Shown here piece after piece: positions 62,708 through 64,000 of a DNA stretch of 64,000 nucleotides. The first letter of the stretch is position 1. Each line of letters starts with the position of its first letter. The DNA is from Phaeobacter sp. B1627. GTDB lineage: Bacteria; Pseudomonadota; Alphaproteobacteria; Rhodobacterales; Rhodobacteraceae. The position numbers were made by a program, and so were the translations under genes. The stretch covers positions 1 through 64,000 of the forward strand of contig NZ_VCNK01000004.1 in assembly GCF_006265095.1 (NCBI RefSeq). The letters run 5' to 3'. The notes under the pieces were generated by a model. It was not told the DNA's origin and ran no database searches. It saw only the letters and a program-made list of their open reading frames with translations.

Positions 62708-63205
62708 TTACTTCCCTGTTTTGATCTTGTCGGCGACGTGGCCTGCAAAAGCGTCAATCATTGCAGAATAAAACACATCGCTCGTCACGGTGAGAGAGGA
62801 CGCATCGGTTCCCTCGGGGAAATAGACATTGGCCTGATCTGCCGTCACGGTCAGCGTGTAGCGTTGGTCGTCCTTGCTGCCCGGCAAGTCCACGGAGACA
62901 TCACCCTTCAGGACGGAATCCGCGATGCCCAGCTCGGCCTCGAACCCGGAGGCGAGGGACAAGGTGTCGATTTCGATGTCAATGTCAGCGGCGTCCTTGG
63001 CGTCTGGCTCCGCGATCTGGTTCACAAGTTGCGCCGCGAGTGCGGTTTTCAAATCGCTCTCGAGTTCGCCCCAGACGGCAACAGCCTTTGAATTCTCAAG
63101 GGCGCTGATATCTGCCTCGACCTCAATGTCCTGGACCAGAATCGAAGCGCCGGCGGCGGTCGCCATGGATAAAACGAGGGCGGTGGTTCGGATCAGATGA
63201 GTCAT
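62708..63205 (-). CDS. Exported protein of unknown function
   Basis: 165 residues with signal peptide ending near GAS (residue 20), then an acidic, mostly beta-rich body (ASSLTVTSDVFYSAMIDAFAGHVADKI at the end). The longer frame to 63568 is not protein-like; ATG at 63205 follows GGAAC(CG). I do not recognise the family. It precedes the entericidin-like gene by 2 bases. Confidence 0.7.
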   Translation of the reverse strand: MTHLIRTTALVLSMATAAGASILVQDIEVEADISALENSKAVAVWGELESDLKTALAAQLVNQIAEPDAKDAADIDIEIDTLSLASGFEAELGIADSVLKGDVSVDLPGSKDDQRYTLTVTADQANVYFPEGTDASSLTVTSDVFYSAMIDAFAGHVADKIKTGK

Positions 63206-63405
63206 CGTTCGGTTCCTTGCTTGTCTTTGCAATATCCTCTTGGGATCTGACCAGAGAACGGCCGAGACGCCGAAAGGTTCCTGATTTGACAACAAAAAAT
63301 ACACCGACCGCACGTCGCGGCGCGCCACAGGCCTGACGGGGGCGGAACAATGAGCCAACCGGCGCGTTTGATGGTCAGACCGAACTTTGCAAGAAAACGG
63401 ATCCC

Positions 63406-63993
63406 ATGGCACATTCAACGCACGCCGTCGAAGACGTACTCGACAAAACAGAAGAGCTGCTGGACGGAGAAAAGGACTATCTGCATGTCTCCGAACTGAC
63501 GGAGGAGTTGGGTCTGAAATCAATCGCGGCGGTTCTCGTTGCACCCTCTCTTGCCGTTGTTTCCCCATTGAGCGGCGTGCCCCTGTTTTCCTCGGCCTGT
63601 GGTATGATGATTGCGCTTGTGTCCGGGCAAATGCTGATGGGACGCGAAAACCTTTGGCTGCCGGACTTCCTGTCCCGCCGGGCAGTGTCAGCGAGCGCCG
63701 CCCACAAGGCGACTCAGGCGCTGCGTCGCGTGGCCTCTTGGATGGACCGTCTTTTCAAAAAACGGTTTCAGCCCCTCCTGTCGCCGCCGTTTGTCCGACT
63801 TATCCAGGCGATTTGCATGCTTTGCGGCCTCGTCATGCCGTTTCTTGAAGTCTTGCCCTTCACCTCCTCTATTCTCGGCGCTGTGGTTGCATTGCTTGCC
63901 GTGTCGATGTTGACCGGAGACGGATTGATCGCGCTTGTAACCGTGAGCTTTCTTGTCCTCGGCGTAGGTGGGGTTGCGTTCCATTTTTGGTAG
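63406..63993 (+). CDS. exoD: ExoD-family membrane protein
   Basis: 195 residues with three or four transmembrane helices in the middle and C-terminal parts, family ExoD (exopolysaccharide synthesis in rhizobia). LGLKSIAAVLVAPSLAVVSPLSGVPLFSSACG is the hallmark region (only its key PSLAVVSPLSGVP part is needed to recognise it). Upstream 200 bases are divergent with the exported-protein gene. Confidence 0.85.
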   Translation: MAHSTHAVEDVLDKTEELLDGEKDYLHVSELTEELGLKSIAAVLVAPSLAVVSPLSGVPLFSSACGMMIALVSGQMLMGRENLWLPDFLSRRAVSASAAHKATQALRRVASWMDRLFKKRFQPLLSPPFVRLIQAICMLCGLVMPFLEVLPFTSSILGAVVALLAVSMLTGDGLIALVTVSFLVLGVGGVAFHFW

Positions 63994-64000
63994 GGACGTC

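Noticed and set aside
1-64000. CRISPR arrays, tRNA or rRNA genes, transposases, phage genes
   Set aside because: Looked for on both strands; no repeat-spacer array, cloverleaf-type sequence, transposase or integrase was recognised.

Overview
The window looks like one chromosomal stretch of an alphaproteobacterium of the Rhodobacterales (Roseobacter group). It is GC-rich, its genes overlap tightly by 4 bases (ATGA/GTGA), and its gene set is typical of that group: a XoxF/PQQ methanol-oxidation locus, a tripartite tricarboxylate transporter, an Anbu cluster, an entericidin lipoprotein and ExoD. No rRNA, tRNA, CRISPR array, insertion sequence or prophage was seen. The assignment rests on gene content and protein character only; no database search was run.

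Left third (about 1-27,400): a large C1/PQQ locus. S-formylglutathione hydrolase, a c-type cytochrome, the lanthanide-type methanol dehydrogenase XoxF, its cytochrome XoxG, XoxJ and a CxxxCW rhodanese-like protein run on +. A beta-propeller protein and an MxaD-like SRPBCC protein follow on -. A second + run encodes a periplasmic binding protein and a beta-propeller protein of the PQQ-associated ABC system, two small exported proteins (one very acidic and PepSY-like), a NitT/TauT-type ABC importer and pqqABCDE. A seven-gene - operon (MoxR ATPase, DUF58, DUF4381-like, two von Willebrand A proteins, a TPR protein, a BatD/MxaA-like protein) resembles the mxaRSACKL maturation genes. A two-component system, the permease and ATPase of the PQQ-associated ABC system and a BetI-like repressor close the region. 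Together these would oxidise methanol or another alcohol in the periplasm, make and handle PQQ, probably mature the enzyme, and pass formaldehyde to the glutathione pathway.

Middle (27,600-44,300): a divergent amino-sugar locus. A sugar ABC importer, an oxidoreductase and a MurQ-like etherase run on -; a BadF-type kinase, a GntR regulator, a SIS-domain isomerase/deaminase and NagA run on +. Both promoters carry the same 18-base motif. Next come a two-gene molybdenum hydroxylase (IorAB-like, Tat-exported), a ProC-like reductase, and a TetR regulator divergent from a flavin/iron-sulfur demethylase-like enzyme with two clear operators between them.

Right (44,500-64,000): a GGDEF-EAL protein and a di-haem peroxidase (-); a solitary flagellin with a long leader and a strong terminator; a four-gene Anbu cluster (ATP-grasp, alpha-E, transglutaminase, proteasome-like protease); a TctDE-type two-component system with its own binding protein, divergent from tctCBA, a CoA-transferase, a citryl-CoA-lyase-like enzyme and an AbrB-family membrane protein; then an entericidin-type lipoprotein, an unknown exported protein and ExoD.
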